Shown one piece after another: positions 49,229 to 58,074 of a DNA stretch of 64,000 bases. Source of the DNA: Anaeromyxobacter oryzae (lineage in GTDB: Bacteria > Myxococcota > Myxococcia > Myxococcales > Anaeromyxobacteraceae); the NCBI RefSeq assembly GCF_023169945.1, contig NZ_AP025591.1, positions 5,812,501 to 5,876,500 of the forward strand, in the 5' to 3' direction. The translations under genes were made by a program, and so were the position numbers. Numbering within the stretch: the stretch's first letter is position 1; each line of letters begins with the position of its first letter. The notes below the pieces were generated by a model, which was not told where the DNA came from, searched no databases, and worked only from the letters and a program-made list of their open reading frames with translations.

Positions 49229-50712
49229 CGCCCGCCCTCGCGAACGCTCCGGGCGGTGACGGCGTCGCGGCCGGGCTCCGCGCCGGCGCCGCCCGTGGCC
49301 CAGCGCTCGGGGGTCGCCTGGAACCGGGTCCGGCACGTCTCGGAGCAGAAGGACCAGCGCTTCCCGTCGTGCTCGACGACGTTCCCGGCCGCGCGGGCCC
49401 GCGCCTCGTCCACCTCCATCCCGCACACCGGATCCGTCGCCGCCGCGCCGTGCACGCCGGCCGCGGCGGACCGGAGCTGGCTCTCCGAGTCGACGAGGAA
49501 CGTCCCGGAGACGACGATGCGCTCGCCGGGGTCGAGGCCCCGCACGATCTCGACGCGGTCCCCGGACCGCCACCCGGTCTCCACCCGGCGAGGCTCGTAC
49601 GTGCCCTCGCCGCGCTCGACGAACACCGTCTTCCGCAGGCCGGCGTCGACCAGCGCGTCCACCGGGACCGTCGTCGCGGCGGGCCGCTCGCCCGCGAGCT
49701 CCACGTCCACGAACATGTCGGGCCGGAGCGCGGCGCCGCGGTTCTCGACCTCGAGCCGAAGCTTCAGCGTCCGCGACGCCGGATCGAACCAGGGCGGCAC
49801 CGCGCTCACCGTGCCCGTGAGCGAAGCCGGCTCGCCGGGAAAGGCGACCCGCGCCTTCGCCCCGGGCTTCACCAGCGCGGCGTCGCGCTCGAGCAGGTCC
49901 GCGACGATCCAGACCCGCTCCAGGTTCGCGATGCGGAACCACTCCGCGCCCTTCTCGAACTTCTGGCCGGGCGAGGCGTTGCGGGCGAGGACGAGGCCGT
50001 CGGCGGGAGAGCGGATGTCGATCGTGAGCGGGATGTCGCGCGTTCGGCGGAGCTCCTCGATCTGCCGGGACGACATGCCCATCCCGCGCAGCCGCTCGAC
50101 CGAGAACTGGGCGCTCCGGCTCGCGCTCGTTCCCGCCGCGACCGACACGCCGTTCCTCGCGCGCGCCAGCGGGTCCTGGTCCTGGACGTCGAGGGCGGTG
50201 ATGTAGGCCTGCAGCGGCGTCCGGATGTCAGCCGAGAAGAAGCTGCCGAGCCACTCGTCCTTCCGGACGAAGCTGCCGGTCGTCACGCCCGAGAGCGCGC
50301 GGAGGCTGCCCTCCATCGCGGCGTTGACGGTGTAGACGCGGGTCTCGTCCGGGACGACGCGCCCGAGGAGCCGCAGCCCCTGGGCGCCGGGCGCCCGCTC
50401 CACGGTCCCGACGCGCACGCCCTGGAGCTGGCGCAGCTCCGCGCCCATCGTGACGGTGCCCGCCGGCCGCAGCGCGGCGGCCGCTCCGGGGGCAGGGCCA
50501 CCGTCGGCGAACACGGGCTCGAGCTGCATCCCGCAGTCCGGCGCGGTCCCCGGCCGGTCGGACCGGTAGGCCGGGTGCATGGGATCGACCCAGTAGAGGA
50601 CCTTCCGCGCGCCCGGCGCGGTCGCGGCCGCGGAGCCCGGGAGGCTCCGTCCGGCGAGGAAGCCGCCGGCGACGAGGATGGAGGAGAGGGCGAGGGTGCT
50701 GGCCTTGTTCAT
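49225..50712 (-). CDS. CusB-type adaptor with heavy-metal-binding and YHS domains
   Basis: This 495-residue membrane fusion protein has an N-terminal signal or anchor (8-24) and a heavy-metal-binding domain at 38-68 (YWVDPMHPAYRSDRPG, DCGMQLEPV). The adaptor core (GRVVPDETRVYTVNAAMEG, LTIDIRSPADGLVLARNA) follows. A C-terminal YHS domain at about 428-471 carries DPVCGMEVDE and FCSETCRTRF, a Cys-rich motif common in copper proteins. Having both metal domains on one adaptor suggests metal capture and delivery to the pump. It follows the multicopper oxidase gene by 91 bases that hold a stem-loop. Confidence 0.92.
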   Translation of the reverse strand: MNKASTLALSSILVAGGFLAGRSLPGSAAATAPGARKVLYWVDPMHPAYRSDRPGTAPDCGMQLEPVFADGGPAPGAAAALRPAGTVTMGAELRQLQGVRVGTVERAPGAQGLRLLGRVVPDETRVYTVNAAMEGSLRALSGVTTGSFVRKDEWLGSFFSADIRTPLQAYITALDVQDQDPLARARNGVSVAAGTSASRSAQFSVERLRGMGMSSRQIEELRRTRDIPLTIDIRSPADGLVLARNASPGQKFEKGAEWFRIANLERVWIVADLLERDAALVKPGAKARVAFPGEPASLTGTVSAVPPWFDPASRTLKLRLEVENRGAALRPDMFVDVELAGERPAATTVPVDALVDAGLRKTVFVERGEGTYEPRRVETGWRSGDRVEIVRGLDPGERIVVSGTFLVDSESQLRSAAAGVHGAAATDPVCGMEVDEARARAAGNVVEHDGKRWSFCSETCRTRFQATPERWATGGAGAEPGRDAVTARSVREGGR

Positions 50713-50761
50713 CGTGGATCACCCATGGTGAAGGTGACGAGCTTCAGGAGCGAGGCGCCCG

Positions 50762-50788
50762 GCGCCCCGGTGAACCGGACCGGGGCGC
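50762..50788 (-). terminator. Stem-loop between oxidase and adaptor genes
   Basis: GCGCCCCGGT (50762-50771) pairs perfectly with ACCGGGGCGC (50779-50788) 15 bases after the oxidase stop. No T tract follows, so it may partly stop transcripts or protect the oxidase mRNA 3' end rather than act as a full terminator. Confidence 0.45.
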
Positions 50789-50803
50789 GCGCCGGACGTC
50801 ACT

Positions 50804-52879
50804 TCACTTCGAGAGGATCCAGCCGAACATCATCGCGTGGTCCTCGTGAGCGAGGTTGTGGCAGTGGGCCACGTACCTCCCGGTGAACGTCCGGAAGTTC
50901 CGGACGACGACCACGGTCTCGCTCGGATCGAGCGCGATGACGTCGTCCTTCCCGGTGTCGTCCTGGTGTCCGGGGATCGAGGTCGGCGGCTTGCCGTTGC
51001 GCGACACGACGTGGTGCTCCTCCATGTGGAGGTGCATCGGGTGGGTCCAGCCGCCGCCGCCGTTCTTGATGACCCAGATCTCGGGCTGGCCCTGCTTCAC
51101 CGTGGCGAGCGGGACCGTCGCGTCGAACGGGTGCCCGTTGATGAGCCACTGGATCTCGCCGCCGAAGCCGCCCCGCTGCAGCTCGAACGTGCGGGTCGGG
51201 AGCGTCGAGAGGTCGGGCAGCGCCGGCTGGGCGCGCAGCGGCGTCCCGGCGGTCGGCATCACGCTGTCGTCCGGCGCGTCGTCGCCGATCACGATCTTGA
51301 GGAGCGGGATCTTGTACTTCGGGTCGAGGCCGATGCGGGAGTTGTTGGACGCCTGGCGGCCGTCCGGCATCTTGCAGATGTCGGTCAGGTAGATGACGTC
51401 GCCCTTCTTCGTCGGGGTGCCGTCGAGGTACCTCGTGAAGTCGACCACGATCTCGTGGCGCATCGCGGGCCAGTTCTCGATCGAGTCGCGGACGATGGCG
51501 TTCGGCAGGAGCCCGCCGCCGGAGGCGATCTCGACGAACTTGAGGCACTGCTTCCCGTCCTGGATCCGCCACTGCCCTTCGAGCTCGTCGCCGCCGTAGC
51601 CGAGCGACACCGCGGACTTCGGGCCGCCGGCCGAGGTCATGAACTGGAGCTCGAACTGCCGCGACACCGCGGCGGTGAGCAGGCGGAAGCGGTACCGGCG
51701 CCGCTTCACCTCGAGCACCGGGTAGGCCGTCCCGTTCACCGTGAAGACGTCGCCGACGAAGCCGTGGTTCGGGAAGTGCCGGAAGAAGGTCTTGCCCCAG
51801 TTCTCGGGGTGGACCTCGCCGCAGCCGTTGTGGAAGTCCTGGTGCGGCGTCGCGCCGTCGTCGAGACGGCAGTCGTAGAAGACGAGGGGGACGTCGTAGG
51901 CGACGTCGAACGAGCCGTCGCCGTTGTCGGTGCGGACGCCGGGGAGGCGCAGGCCCCTGCGCTCGTCGCCGGGATCGAGGACGGGGTCGTAGATCGGATA
52001 CAGGCCGACCATGCCCTTGTAGACGTTGGCCCCCGTGTGGTCCATGCGGTGGTCGTGGTACCAGAAGAACGACTGCTTCTCGGCCTCGTCGCCGCCCGCC
52101 GGGTAGTTCAGGTAGAGGTTGTCGACCCAGCCGCCGGGCCCGTAGGCCTGCGGCTTGTGGTGCGGGTTCCCGTCGCTCTCGCACGCCGTGTGCGCGTTGT
52201 GCAGGTGCGTGAGGAACGCCCAGTCGGGCGCGCCGAAGTCGCCGCGGTCGAGGTTCTGCGGGTTCTCGTCGAGGTGGTTCTCGAAGCGCACGAGGCACGG
52301 CTTGCCGTACTCGGCGTTGATCATCGGGCCCGGGAACCTGCCGTTGAAGCCGTAGATGGTGCTGTCCGGCAGCTTCGGGATCACCGTGCCGGCGGGCACC
52401 GTGTTCCCGTTCACGTCCTTGTACGGGACCAGCGTCCGGACCGGCGACGACGAGAAGCTGTGGGCCGCCACCTGGAGCCTGTTCTGGTAGACGAGCGGCT
52501 GCGGCATGGACTCGCAGACGGTGCCGGCCATGCCGGGCCAGAGCTGGTGGCTGCACCCGTCGCAGTCCTGCGCGCCCGGAGCGCCGCTCGGCTTGTTGGA
52601 CCAGGTGGCGAGCGTGGCCGGATCGATCGGCCGCGCCGCCAACGGGACCGGCAGCGGGTCCGTGAACGGCTGCAGGATGAGCGGGCTCGTCGGGAACGCC
52701 TCGATCGCGGTGAGGCCGGTGCAGGTGCCGCCGCTCGTGGTCCCCCCGTCCGCGAGGGCCGGCCCGGCGACGGCCGCGACCGCGGTGGCCGCTCCGGAGG
52801 CGGCGGTGATCTTGAGCAGGTCCCGCCGCGTCAATCCTGGCTGCTGCGTGCGCTCCACTTCCTCGTCACTGGTCTTCAT
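50804..52879 (-). CDS. Tat-exported multicopper oxidase
   Basis: This 691-residue oxidase starts with a Tat signal (TRRDLLKITAASG at 17-29, cleavage near ALA-DGG at 43). Copper motifs are present in order: HLHNAH and FWYHDHRMDH for the type 2/3 centre, then THPMHLHMEEHH and the C-terminal HCHNLAHEDHAMM. The last gives the type 1 site with a Met axial ligand. It resembles the large spore-coat/bilirubin-oxidase or CotA-like group rather than CueO. It would oxidise Cu(I), Mn(II) or phenolic substrates in the periplasm. It is first in line with the CusBA-type genes. Confidence 0.93.
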   Translation of the reverse strand: MKTSDEEVERTQQPGLTRRDLLKITAASGAATAVAAVAGPALADGGTTSGGTCTGLTAIEAFPTSPLILQPFTDPLPVPLAARPIDPATLATWSNKPSGAPGAQDCDGCSHQLWPGMAGTVCESMPQPLVYQNRLQVAAHSFSSSPVRTLVPYKDVNGNTVPAGTVIPKLPDSTIYGFNGRFPGPMINAEYGKPCLVRFENHLDENPQNLDRGDFGAPDWAFLTHLHNAHTACESDGNPHHKPQAYGPGGWVDNLYLNYPAGGDEAEKQSFFWYHDHRMDHTGANVYKGMVGLYPIYDPVLDPGDERRGLRLPGVRTDNGDGSFDVAYDVPLVFYDCRLDDGATPHQDFHNGCGEVHPENWGKTFFRHFPNHGFVGDVFTVNGTAYPVLEVKRRRYRFRLLTAAVSRQFELQFMTSAGGPKSAVSLGYGGDELEGQWRIQDGKQCLKFVEIASGGGLLPNAIVRDSIENWPAMRHEIVVDFTRYLDGTPTKKGDVIYLTDICKMPDGRQASNNSRIGLDPKYKIPLLKIVIGDDAPDDSVMPTAGTPLRAQPALPDLSTLPTRTFELQRGGFGGEIQWLINGHPFDATVPLATVKQGQPEIWVIKNGGGGWTHPMHLHMEEHHVVSRNGKPPTSIPGHQDDTGKDDVIALDPSETVVVVRNFRTFTGRYVAHCHNLAHEDHAMMFGWILSK

Positions 52880-53255
52880 CTGGTTGCCCCACGACCCGAG
52901 GGTCGGAATCTTCGTGATCCGGCAGCCCCATGCGCCGGCGGTTCGACTCGCTCCGTTGCGAAACTCGGTTGCATGTCGCGCCCACTGGAGTTGACCCCCC
53001 GCGACGGATCGCCGTAGCCCCTTGACGCCGTGTCACCGGAGCGAGGTCGTTTCTCTCCAACGACGCGAAGACGCAGGCGTTCCGCGTCTCGGAGGTTCAC
53101 GCGAAGACGGACGCATCGTTGGGGCGCAAGCCCAATTTGACGCAGCGGAAACGCCGGCAGTCCCGCGGTGACCGGACACGCGCAGGGACGGCGCGCGGGG
53201 TTGCCTCGCGAGACGGCGTCGCTAGATTCGCCCTGGCCGATCGGCCGAGGGCCTC
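52880..53255. other. Divergent intergenic region
   Basis: These 376 bases separate the multicopper oxidase and the IPT/TIG gene and are noticeably less GC-rich than the genes. No clear operator, RNA or promoter could be fixed. A minus-strand frame (52876-53100) ends in an ATGA overlap with the oxidase start, but its protein has no family character. No CGTAAC box is present. Confidence 0.4.
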
Positions 53256-54017
53256 ATGGAGCAGCACGCGTCCGCCGAGCCCCGCGCAGCGACCACCGCC
53301 GTCGTGCTCCTCGCGGCGGTGGCGCTCGGCGTCGGGGCCGCGATCGCGGTCGCGGACCGGCTCGAGCTCGACCCGCGCTCGCGGGAGCGGCCCCGGAGCG
53401 GCGTCGCCGGACGTCCGGCCCACGAGCAGCGGCGCGACGAGCCAGCCGGTCCGGGCGCCGCCAAGCTCGACCCGGTCGCGACGGGGCAACCGGAGCGTTG
53501 GACGGGCGACGCGGCAGGGCTGCCCGGCGGCGACGAGATGCTCGCGGGCGGGCGCGCGCCGGCCGCGGCCACGACCGTCGCGCTGGACGGCGCCGACGCG
53601 TTCCGGACCGAGGAGGAGCGCGCCGCCGCCGAGCGGCTCGCGACCGAGCTCGGGCGCCTCGTGCGCGACCTCGAGTTCAACGCGGGCCTGAACGAGCCGA
53701 CGCAGCAGACCGTCGTTCCGCCCCCCGCGCCCTGGAGGCCGGACCCGCGAGCCGACGGGCGCGCGGCGCCGGTCGTGGACGACGTCTGGCCGCGGGGCGC
53801 GCCGGCTGCGGGCGGCGCCCGCGTCACGATCCGCGGACGGAACCTCCGCGCCTCCCAGGTGATGTTCGGCGCCACCGCGGCGCGCATCGTCCGGGCCGAG
53901 GACGACGCGGTGACGGTCGTCGCGCCCGCGGGAAGCGCCGGCCCGGTGGTGATCTCCGTGACCAACGACGACGGAACGTACGCGCTCTCGCGCGTCCCGT
54001 TCACGTACCGGAGGTGA
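53256..54017 (+). CDS. Membrane-anchored IPT/TIG-domain protein
   Basis: This 253-residue protein has one N-terminal membrane helix (about 12-33), a disordered Arg/Pro/Gly-rich linker (35-110), a short helical segment (EEERAAAERLATELGRLVRD) and a C-terminal IPT/TIG immunoglobulin-like domain at 171-253. That domain reads VWPRGAPAAGGARVTIRGRN, then FGATAARIV and NDDGTYALSRVPFTY. The domain would lie outside the cytosol and bind a surface or matrix partner. The function is not known. Confidence 0.82.
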   Translation: MEQHASAEPRAATTAVVLLAAVALGVGAAIAVADRLELDPRSRERPRSGVAGRPAHEQRRDEPAGPGAAKLDPVATGQPERWTGDAAGLPGGDEMLAGGRAPAAATTVALDGADAFRTEEERAAAERLATELGRLVRDLEFNAGLNEPTQQTVVPPPAPWRPDPRADGRAAPVVDDVWPRGAPAAGGARVTIRGRNLRASQVMFGATAARIVRAEDDAVTVVAPAGSAGPVVISVTNDDGTYALSRVPFTYRR

Positions 54018-54039
54018 TCCCGGGCCGAGCGGCTCGCCG

Positions 54040-54726
54040 TCAGTACACGTTGTGGCAGTCGCATCCCGGGGTGCGCGCCGTGGGCTGGACGGCGGGCCAG
54101 CCGTCCACCAGCGTGATCCGGCGCCCCGTCGCGGCGCCGGGCCCGAGGCGACCCACGAGGAGCAGCAGCTCGAGCGCGCCGAGCGTCCCGAGCGCCGCCG
54201 CCGTGCCTGCGCGCGGTGGAACCCGCGCCCCCGGACGAGACGCGCAGCCCAGGCACGGCGCTCCGGACGGGATCGAGACCACCTCGCCGCCGTCGCCGTC
54301 CCCGAGGACGACCACGTGCGGCAGGCCCGCGAGGCGCGCCCGCTCCGCGGCGGTGCGCGCCACCGCCTCGCTCGGCGCGCAGACGAGCGTCGCGGTCACG
54401 TCGGCGCCCGTCGCGTGCGCCCGGACCTCGACGAGCGGGCTCGCGTCGCGCAGCGCGGCGATGGCGGTGAACATGCGCGGCCGTCCCGCGTCGTCGGGCG
54501 CGTACAGCCACGCCGCCGCGTCGCCGCTCGCGACGTCGGCGCCGTCGTCCACGTAGATCGTGCCGACGCCTGCCCGCGCGAGGTGGAGGAGCGCCGGCCC
54601 GCCAGTGGCGCCGGCGCCGACGACGTGGATCCGCGCGTCGCGGATCCGCTGCTGCCCCGCCTCGCCGAGGCCGGGCAGGAGCAGCTGACGCGCGAAGCGC
54701 GCGGCCTCCGCGTCCGTGAGGCTCAC
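54040..54726 (-). CDS. ThiF/MoeB-like E1-fold protein, partner B
   Basis: This 228-residue protein begins with the MoeB/ThiF hallmark FARQLLLPGLGEAGQQRI and the nucleotide motif GAGATGGP (37-44). The following acidic and Arg positions of the adenylation site are degenerate (DDGADVASGDAAAWLY). A CLGC pair near 165 and the C-terminal CDC could hold zinc. It may therefore bind but not adenylate, serving as one half of a pair with the protein encoded just upstream. GTG start with GTGA overlap to that gene. Confidence 0.75.
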   Translation of the reverse strand: MSLTDAEAARFARQLLLPGLGEAGQQRIRDARIHVVGAGATGGPALLHLARAGVGTIYVDDGADVASGDAAAWLYAPDDAGRPRMFTAIAALRDASPLVEVRAHATGADVTATLVCAPSEAVARTAAERARLAGLPHVVVLGDGDGGEVVSIPSGAPCLGCASRPGARVPPRAGTAAALGTLGALELLLLVGRLGPGAATGRRITLVDGWPAVQPTARTPGCDCHNVY

Positions 54727-55421
54727 GGCGCGCCTCCCGCGCCGGGAAGGATCCCGCCGCACGCCGCGCAGCCCGCGCGGCGCCGGACCGGCACGCACCG
54801 CGACCGGCCCGAGCGCGCCTCGTGGACGAGGAGGCGGCCCCTGTAGGTGCCCGGACCGCCCTCGAGCAGGCGGACGGCCTCGGCGCCGAGCAGGCTCCCG
54901 GCGAAGCCGGCCATGGGCCCGAGGACCCCGGGCGCCGCGCCGGAGGACGCCGCGCCCGGGGGCGGACCCTCGAAGAGGCACCGCAGGCAGCCGGTCACGC
55001 CGGGCACGACCGTGAGGAGCTGCGCGGTCAGCTGCAGCAGCCCGGCGTGCGCGAGCGGCCTCCCGGCCGCGACCGCGGCGTCGTTCACGAGGAACATGGT
55101 GTCGAAGCGGCTCGACGCGTCCACCACCACGTCCGCGGATCTCGCGACCCGGACGGCGCTGCGCGCGTCGAGGTCCGCGCGCGCGTCGAGCTCGAGGCCC
55201 GGGAAGAGGCGCGCCAGGCGCCGGACGGCGGCCGCCGCCCGCGGCTGGCCCACGTCCGCGTCGCGGAGGAGCGGCTGGGCCGCGAGGTCCGGCAGCTCCA
55301 CGAGGGCGGAGTCCACGAGGACGAGCCGGCCGACCCCCGCCGCGGCGAGCGCGAGCGCCACCGGGCCGCCGAGGCTGCCGGCGCCGACGACGAGCGCGGT
55401 CTTCTCTCGCAGCGTGGCCAT
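54723..55421 (-). CDS. ThiF/MoeB-like E1-fold protein, partner A
   Basis: This 232-residue protein keeps GAGSLGGP (13-20), VD at 36-37, VELPDLAAQPLL (NLxRQ position, Arg lost), ADVGQPRA and VVVDASSRFDTM, close to an E1 adenylation site. Zinc pairs CLRC and CAAC are present. It lacks the N-terminal RYSRQ-type segment that its partner still has. The two overlap by GTGA. Sulfur-carrier or peptide activation is possible, but no carrier gene is seen here. Confidence 0.78.
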   Translation of the reverse strand: MATLREKTALVVGAGSLGGPVALALAAAGVGRLVLVDSALVELPDLAAQPLLRDADVGQPRAAAAVRRLARLFPGLELDARADLDARSAVRVARSADVVVDASSRFDTMFLVNDAAVAAGRPLAHAGLLQLTAQLLTVVPGVTGCLRCLFEGPPPGAASSGAAPGVLGPMAGFAGSLLGAEAVRLLEGGPGTYRGRLLVHEARSGRSRCVPVRRRAGCAACGGILPGAGGAP

Positions 55422-55539
55422 GGCGACGACGGGCGCTCACCATGCCCGCCTGCCGCGTAGTCGTAGGCACGCCGGCCGCCGCCCGCCCGTCCCGTGATCC
55501 GGCGGCGCGGCGAGCGCGTCTCCGGAAGCGGGGGCCCGG

Positions 55540-55579
55540 AAAAGACGACGGGCCTCCCGCTCATCGCGAGAGGCCCGTC
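55540..55579 (-). terminator. Intrinsic terminator after tRNA-Asn
   Basis: On the minus strand GACGGGCCTC pairs with GAGGCCCGTC (55570-55579 with 55547-55556), followed by GTCTTTTCC. It lies 5 bases after the tRNA 3' end. Confidence 0.88.
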
Positions 55580-55584
55580 GGAAC

Positions 55585-55660
55585 TGGCTCCCCAGGCATG
55601 ACTCGAACATGCGACCCGGTGATTAACAGTCACCTGCTCTGCCAACTGAGCTACTGGGGA
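55585..55660 (-). tRNA. tRNA-Asn(GTT)
   Basis: The minus strand reads TCCCCAGTAGCTCAGTTGG at the 5' end, pairs TCCCCAG with CTGGGGA as acceptor stem, and has the loop CTGTTAA with anticodon GTT at 55627-55625. The T arm TTCGAGTC is normal. The discriminator is G and CCA is encoded. The 76-base cloverleaf is complete. Confidence 0.97.
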
Positions 55661-55823
55661 ATGGCAGGGCGGCGAATCTAAAGAAGGGCCGGGGCGTCGT
55701 CAAGAGGGTTCGCGGCGAGATCTGCGCGAGCGTCGGGAACGCCCCGTCGCCTGCCAGGGGCGACGGTTCGGGCGGGTGCGCCACGGCCTCCAGGCGTGCG
55801 ACGACGGAGGCGCTGGCCGCCGC

Positions 55824-55829
55824 TATACT
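55824..55829 (+). promoter_or_regulatory. -10 box close to the BtrH-like gene start
   Basis: TATACT lies only 7 bases before the GTG start at 55836, which would give a leaderless mRNA. No good -35 hexamer is visible. Confidence 0.4.
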
Positions 55830-55835
55830 CCAGCG

Positions 55836-56840
55836 GTGATCCGGCTCCCGTTCGAGCACCGCCCGGGCGTGCACTGCGGCTCGACGGCGCTCGCCGACGC
55901 GCTCCGCGCGGGCGGCGTGGAGGTCTCGGAGGCGATGGCGTTCGGGCTCGGCGCCGGCCTCGGCTTCTACTACCTGGCCGCGCCGGCGCTCTCGCCGAGC
56001 CACCTCGTGATCGGCCGCTCGGCGCGTCTCGAGGTGGCCGCCTGCGAGGCGCTCGGCGTCCCGTGCGCGGAGCGCTCGGCCGAGGATGCGCACGCCGCCT
56101 GGGACGGCGTGCGGGCAGCGCTGGCTCGCGGCGTCGCGCCGGTGCTGTCGACCGATCTCGCCGAGCTGCCGTACTGGAAGACGCGCACCCGCTTCGGCGG
56201 CCACCGCGTGGTCCTCGCCGGCTACGACCTCGACCGCGGCATCGCCCTCGTCGCCGACACCGACCGGCCCGGCCTCGAGGAGGTCGCGCTCGACGCGCTC
56301 GACCGCGCGCGGGCGTCGATCGCCCCGCCGTTCGGGGTAGAGGGCCGGCCCTGGCTGGAGATCGCGCCCCGCGGCCCCGCGCGGCCGCTCGCAGAGGCGA
56401 TCCCGGAGGCGCTCCGGCGCCAGGCGACGGAGATGCTCCTCGATCCCGATGGCGCGGCGGGGATCTCCGCGCTCGAGCGCTTCGCGGCGGAGCTGCCGGA
56501 GTGGCACCTCCGCGCGAACGACGAGGCCGACCGGCGCTGGTGCTTCCGGTTCGCGTACCAGGTGATCGAGCTGCGCGGCACGGGCGGCGGGATCTTCCGC
56601 GCCCTCTACGGCCGGTTCCTCCGGGAGGCGGAGGCGGTGCTGCCGGGCCTGGCGCCGCTCGGGTTCGCGGCGCGCATGGAGGCCCTGGCCGCGGACTGGG
56701 CGCGGCTCGCGGCCGGGCTGCGCGAGGCGGGAGACTCGCCCGGCGCCGGCGTGCCGGCGGAGGTCGCCGCCCGGGCCCGCGAGCTCGCCGCGGGGGAGCG
56801 CGCCTTCTTCGAGGACCTCGCGGCGCGGAGGCCACGATGA
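55836..56840 (+). CDS. BtrH N-terminal-domain/DUF4872-like protein
   Basis: This 334-residue protein resembles the BtrH-type acyltransferase fold. It has the nucleophile motif HRPGVHCGSTALADAL with Cys near residue 13, GLGAGLGFYYL, and TRFGGHRVVLAGYD with the likely His. BtrH transfers an acyl group from a carrier protein in butirosin synthesis; most homologues, including this one, are of unknown use. It overlaps the next gene by ATGA. The GTG at 55836 is chosen because the domain begins directly after it. Confidence 0.8.
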   Translation: MIRLPFEHRPGVHCGSTALADALRAGGVEVSEAMAFGLGAGLGFYYLAAPALSPSHLVIGRSARLEVAACEALGVPCAERSAEDAHAAWDGVRAALARGVAPVLSTDLAELPYWKTRTRFGGHRVVLAGYDLDRGIALVADTDRPGLEEVALDALDRARASIAPPFGVEGRPWLEIAPRGPARPLAEAIPEALRRQATEMLLDPDGAAGISALERFAAELPEWHLRANDEADRRWCFRFAYQVIELRGTGGGIFRALYGRFLREAEAVLPGLAPLGFAARMEALAADWARLAAGLREAGDSPGAGVPAEVAARARELAAGERAFFEDLAARRPR

Positions 56841-57679
56841 GCGAGGACCTCGAGAGCGCGGCCCGCGCGCGCTTCGCGGCGCTCATCGGCCTCGATCCGG
56901 TGCCGCTCGACGAGGCTGCGCTCGCCATCGCGCAGGAGGAGTACCCGGACCTGGACGCGGGTGCGTACCTCGCGCGCCTGGACGTGCTCGGGAAGCGCGT
57001 CGGGCGCGCGGCGGGGCAGGGTGCCCGGGCCGCGTCGACCCTCCGCGCGCTCCGCGAGGTGCTGCACGACGAGGAGGGGCTGCGCGGCAACGAGGAGGAC
57101 TACTCCGATCCGCGGAACTCGTTCCTGAACGACGTCCTCGACCGCCACCTCGGGATCCCGATCAGCCTCTCGGCCGTCTACATGGAGGTCGCCCGGCGCG
57201 CGGGGCTCAAGCTCGCGGGGGTCGGGTTCCCCGGCCACTTCCTCGCGAAGTACGTCTCGGCGTCCGGCGCGGAGGTGTTCCTCGACGCGTACCACGGCGG
57301 CGAGATGCTCTCGGCGGACGAGTGCATGGCCCGCTACAAGGCCCGCAGCGGCGGCAAGGACCTCGACGCGCGCTACCTCGCGGCGGTGTCGACGCGGCAG
57401 ATCCTGGCCCGCATGCTCCACAACCTCCGGCGCATCTACCAGGAGCGGAAGGACGACGTGCGGACGTTCTGGGTGCTGGACCGGATCCTGCTCCTCGCCC
57501 CGGGGCAGCTCGAGGCGCTCCGCGACCGCGGCCTGGCTGCGGCGCGCCTCGGCGGCGCCGCCGCGGCGGCGCGCGATCTGGACGCGTACCTCAGGTCGGC
57601 GCCGGGCGCGAACGACGCGGACGACGTCCGCGAGATCCTCGTCGGGCTCCGCGGCGGGCGCGGCTCGCTCATGAACTGA
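56837..57679 (+). CDS. SirB1-like transglutaminase-fold/TPR protein
   Basis: This 280-residue protein has the SirB1 N-terminal domain, recognisable from NSFLNDVLDRHLGIPISLS, YMEVARRAGL, GVGFPGHFLAKY and LDAYHGG. TPR-like helices follow in the last 90 residues (RKDDVRTFWVLDRILLLAPG). The catalytic Cys typical of transglutaminases is replaced by Ser in the ISLSAVY segment, as in many SirB1 proteins, so enzymatic activity is unsure. It is coupled to the BtrH-like gene. Confidence 0.86.
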   Translation: MSEDLESAARARFAALIGLDPVPLDEAALAIAQEEYPDLDAGAYLARLDVLGKRVGRAAGQGARAASTLRALREVLHDEEGLRGNEEDYSDPRNSFLNDVLDRHLGIPISLSAVYMEVARRAGLKLAGVGFPGHFLAKYVSASGAEVFLDAYHGGEMLSADECMARYKARSGGKDLDARYLAAVSTRQILARMLHNLRRIYQERKDDVRTFWVLDRILLLAPGQLEALRDRGLAAARLGGAAAAARDLDAYLRSAPGANDADDVREILVGLRGGRGSLMN

Positions 57680-57697
57680 GGCGCGTCGCAGGGCGCC

Positions 57698-58024
57698 TCA
57701 CTCGCCGCCCTCGAGCTTCCGCATCCGAAGCCGCTCCACCGGCCGGCCGCCGACGAGGTGCTCCTCGACGATCTCCGGCACGTCCGCCGGCGTGACGCCG
57801 CCGTACCACACGCCCTCCGGGTAGACGACGATGGACGGCCCGAAGGCGCAGGCGTCGAGGCAGCCCGCCGCGTTGGCCCGGACCTGCCTCTTCAGCCCGC
57901 GCCGCGCGAGCTCGTCCTTGAGCGCCTTCCGGATCGCCTCGCTGCCCTTGTTGCCGCACGCGCCGCGGGGATCGCCCGGATCGCGGTGGTTCTCGCACAC
58001 GAACACGTGGTGGCGGAAGCGCAT
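57698..58024 (-). CDS. Thioredoxin-like [2Fe-2S] ferredoxin
   Basis: This 108-residue protein has the pattern of thioredoxin-fold [2Fe-2S] proteins. It carries VFVCENHRDP with C10, GACGNKG with C23, NAAGCLDACAFGP with two more cysteines, then VYPEGVWYGGV. It would carry electrons in the cytosol; the partner is not visible. It is convergent with the SirB1-like gene. Confidence 0.92.
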   Translation of the reverse strand: MRFRHHVFVCENHRDPGDPRGACGNKGSEAIRKALKDELARRGLKRQVRANAAGCLDACAFGPSIVVYPEGVWYGGVTPADVPEIVEEHLVGGRPVERLRMRKLEGGE

Positions 58025-58074
58025 GGCCGGGTTCTATCGGAGCGCGCCCCGCGCCGCCACGGAAGGCCGCGCCG

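Noticed and set aside
52876..53100. Short frame ending in an ATGA overlap with the multicopper oxidase
   Set aside because: The 74-residue product is Arg/Gly-rich without family features; its ATGA overlap could be chance. Kept only as a possible leader peptide.
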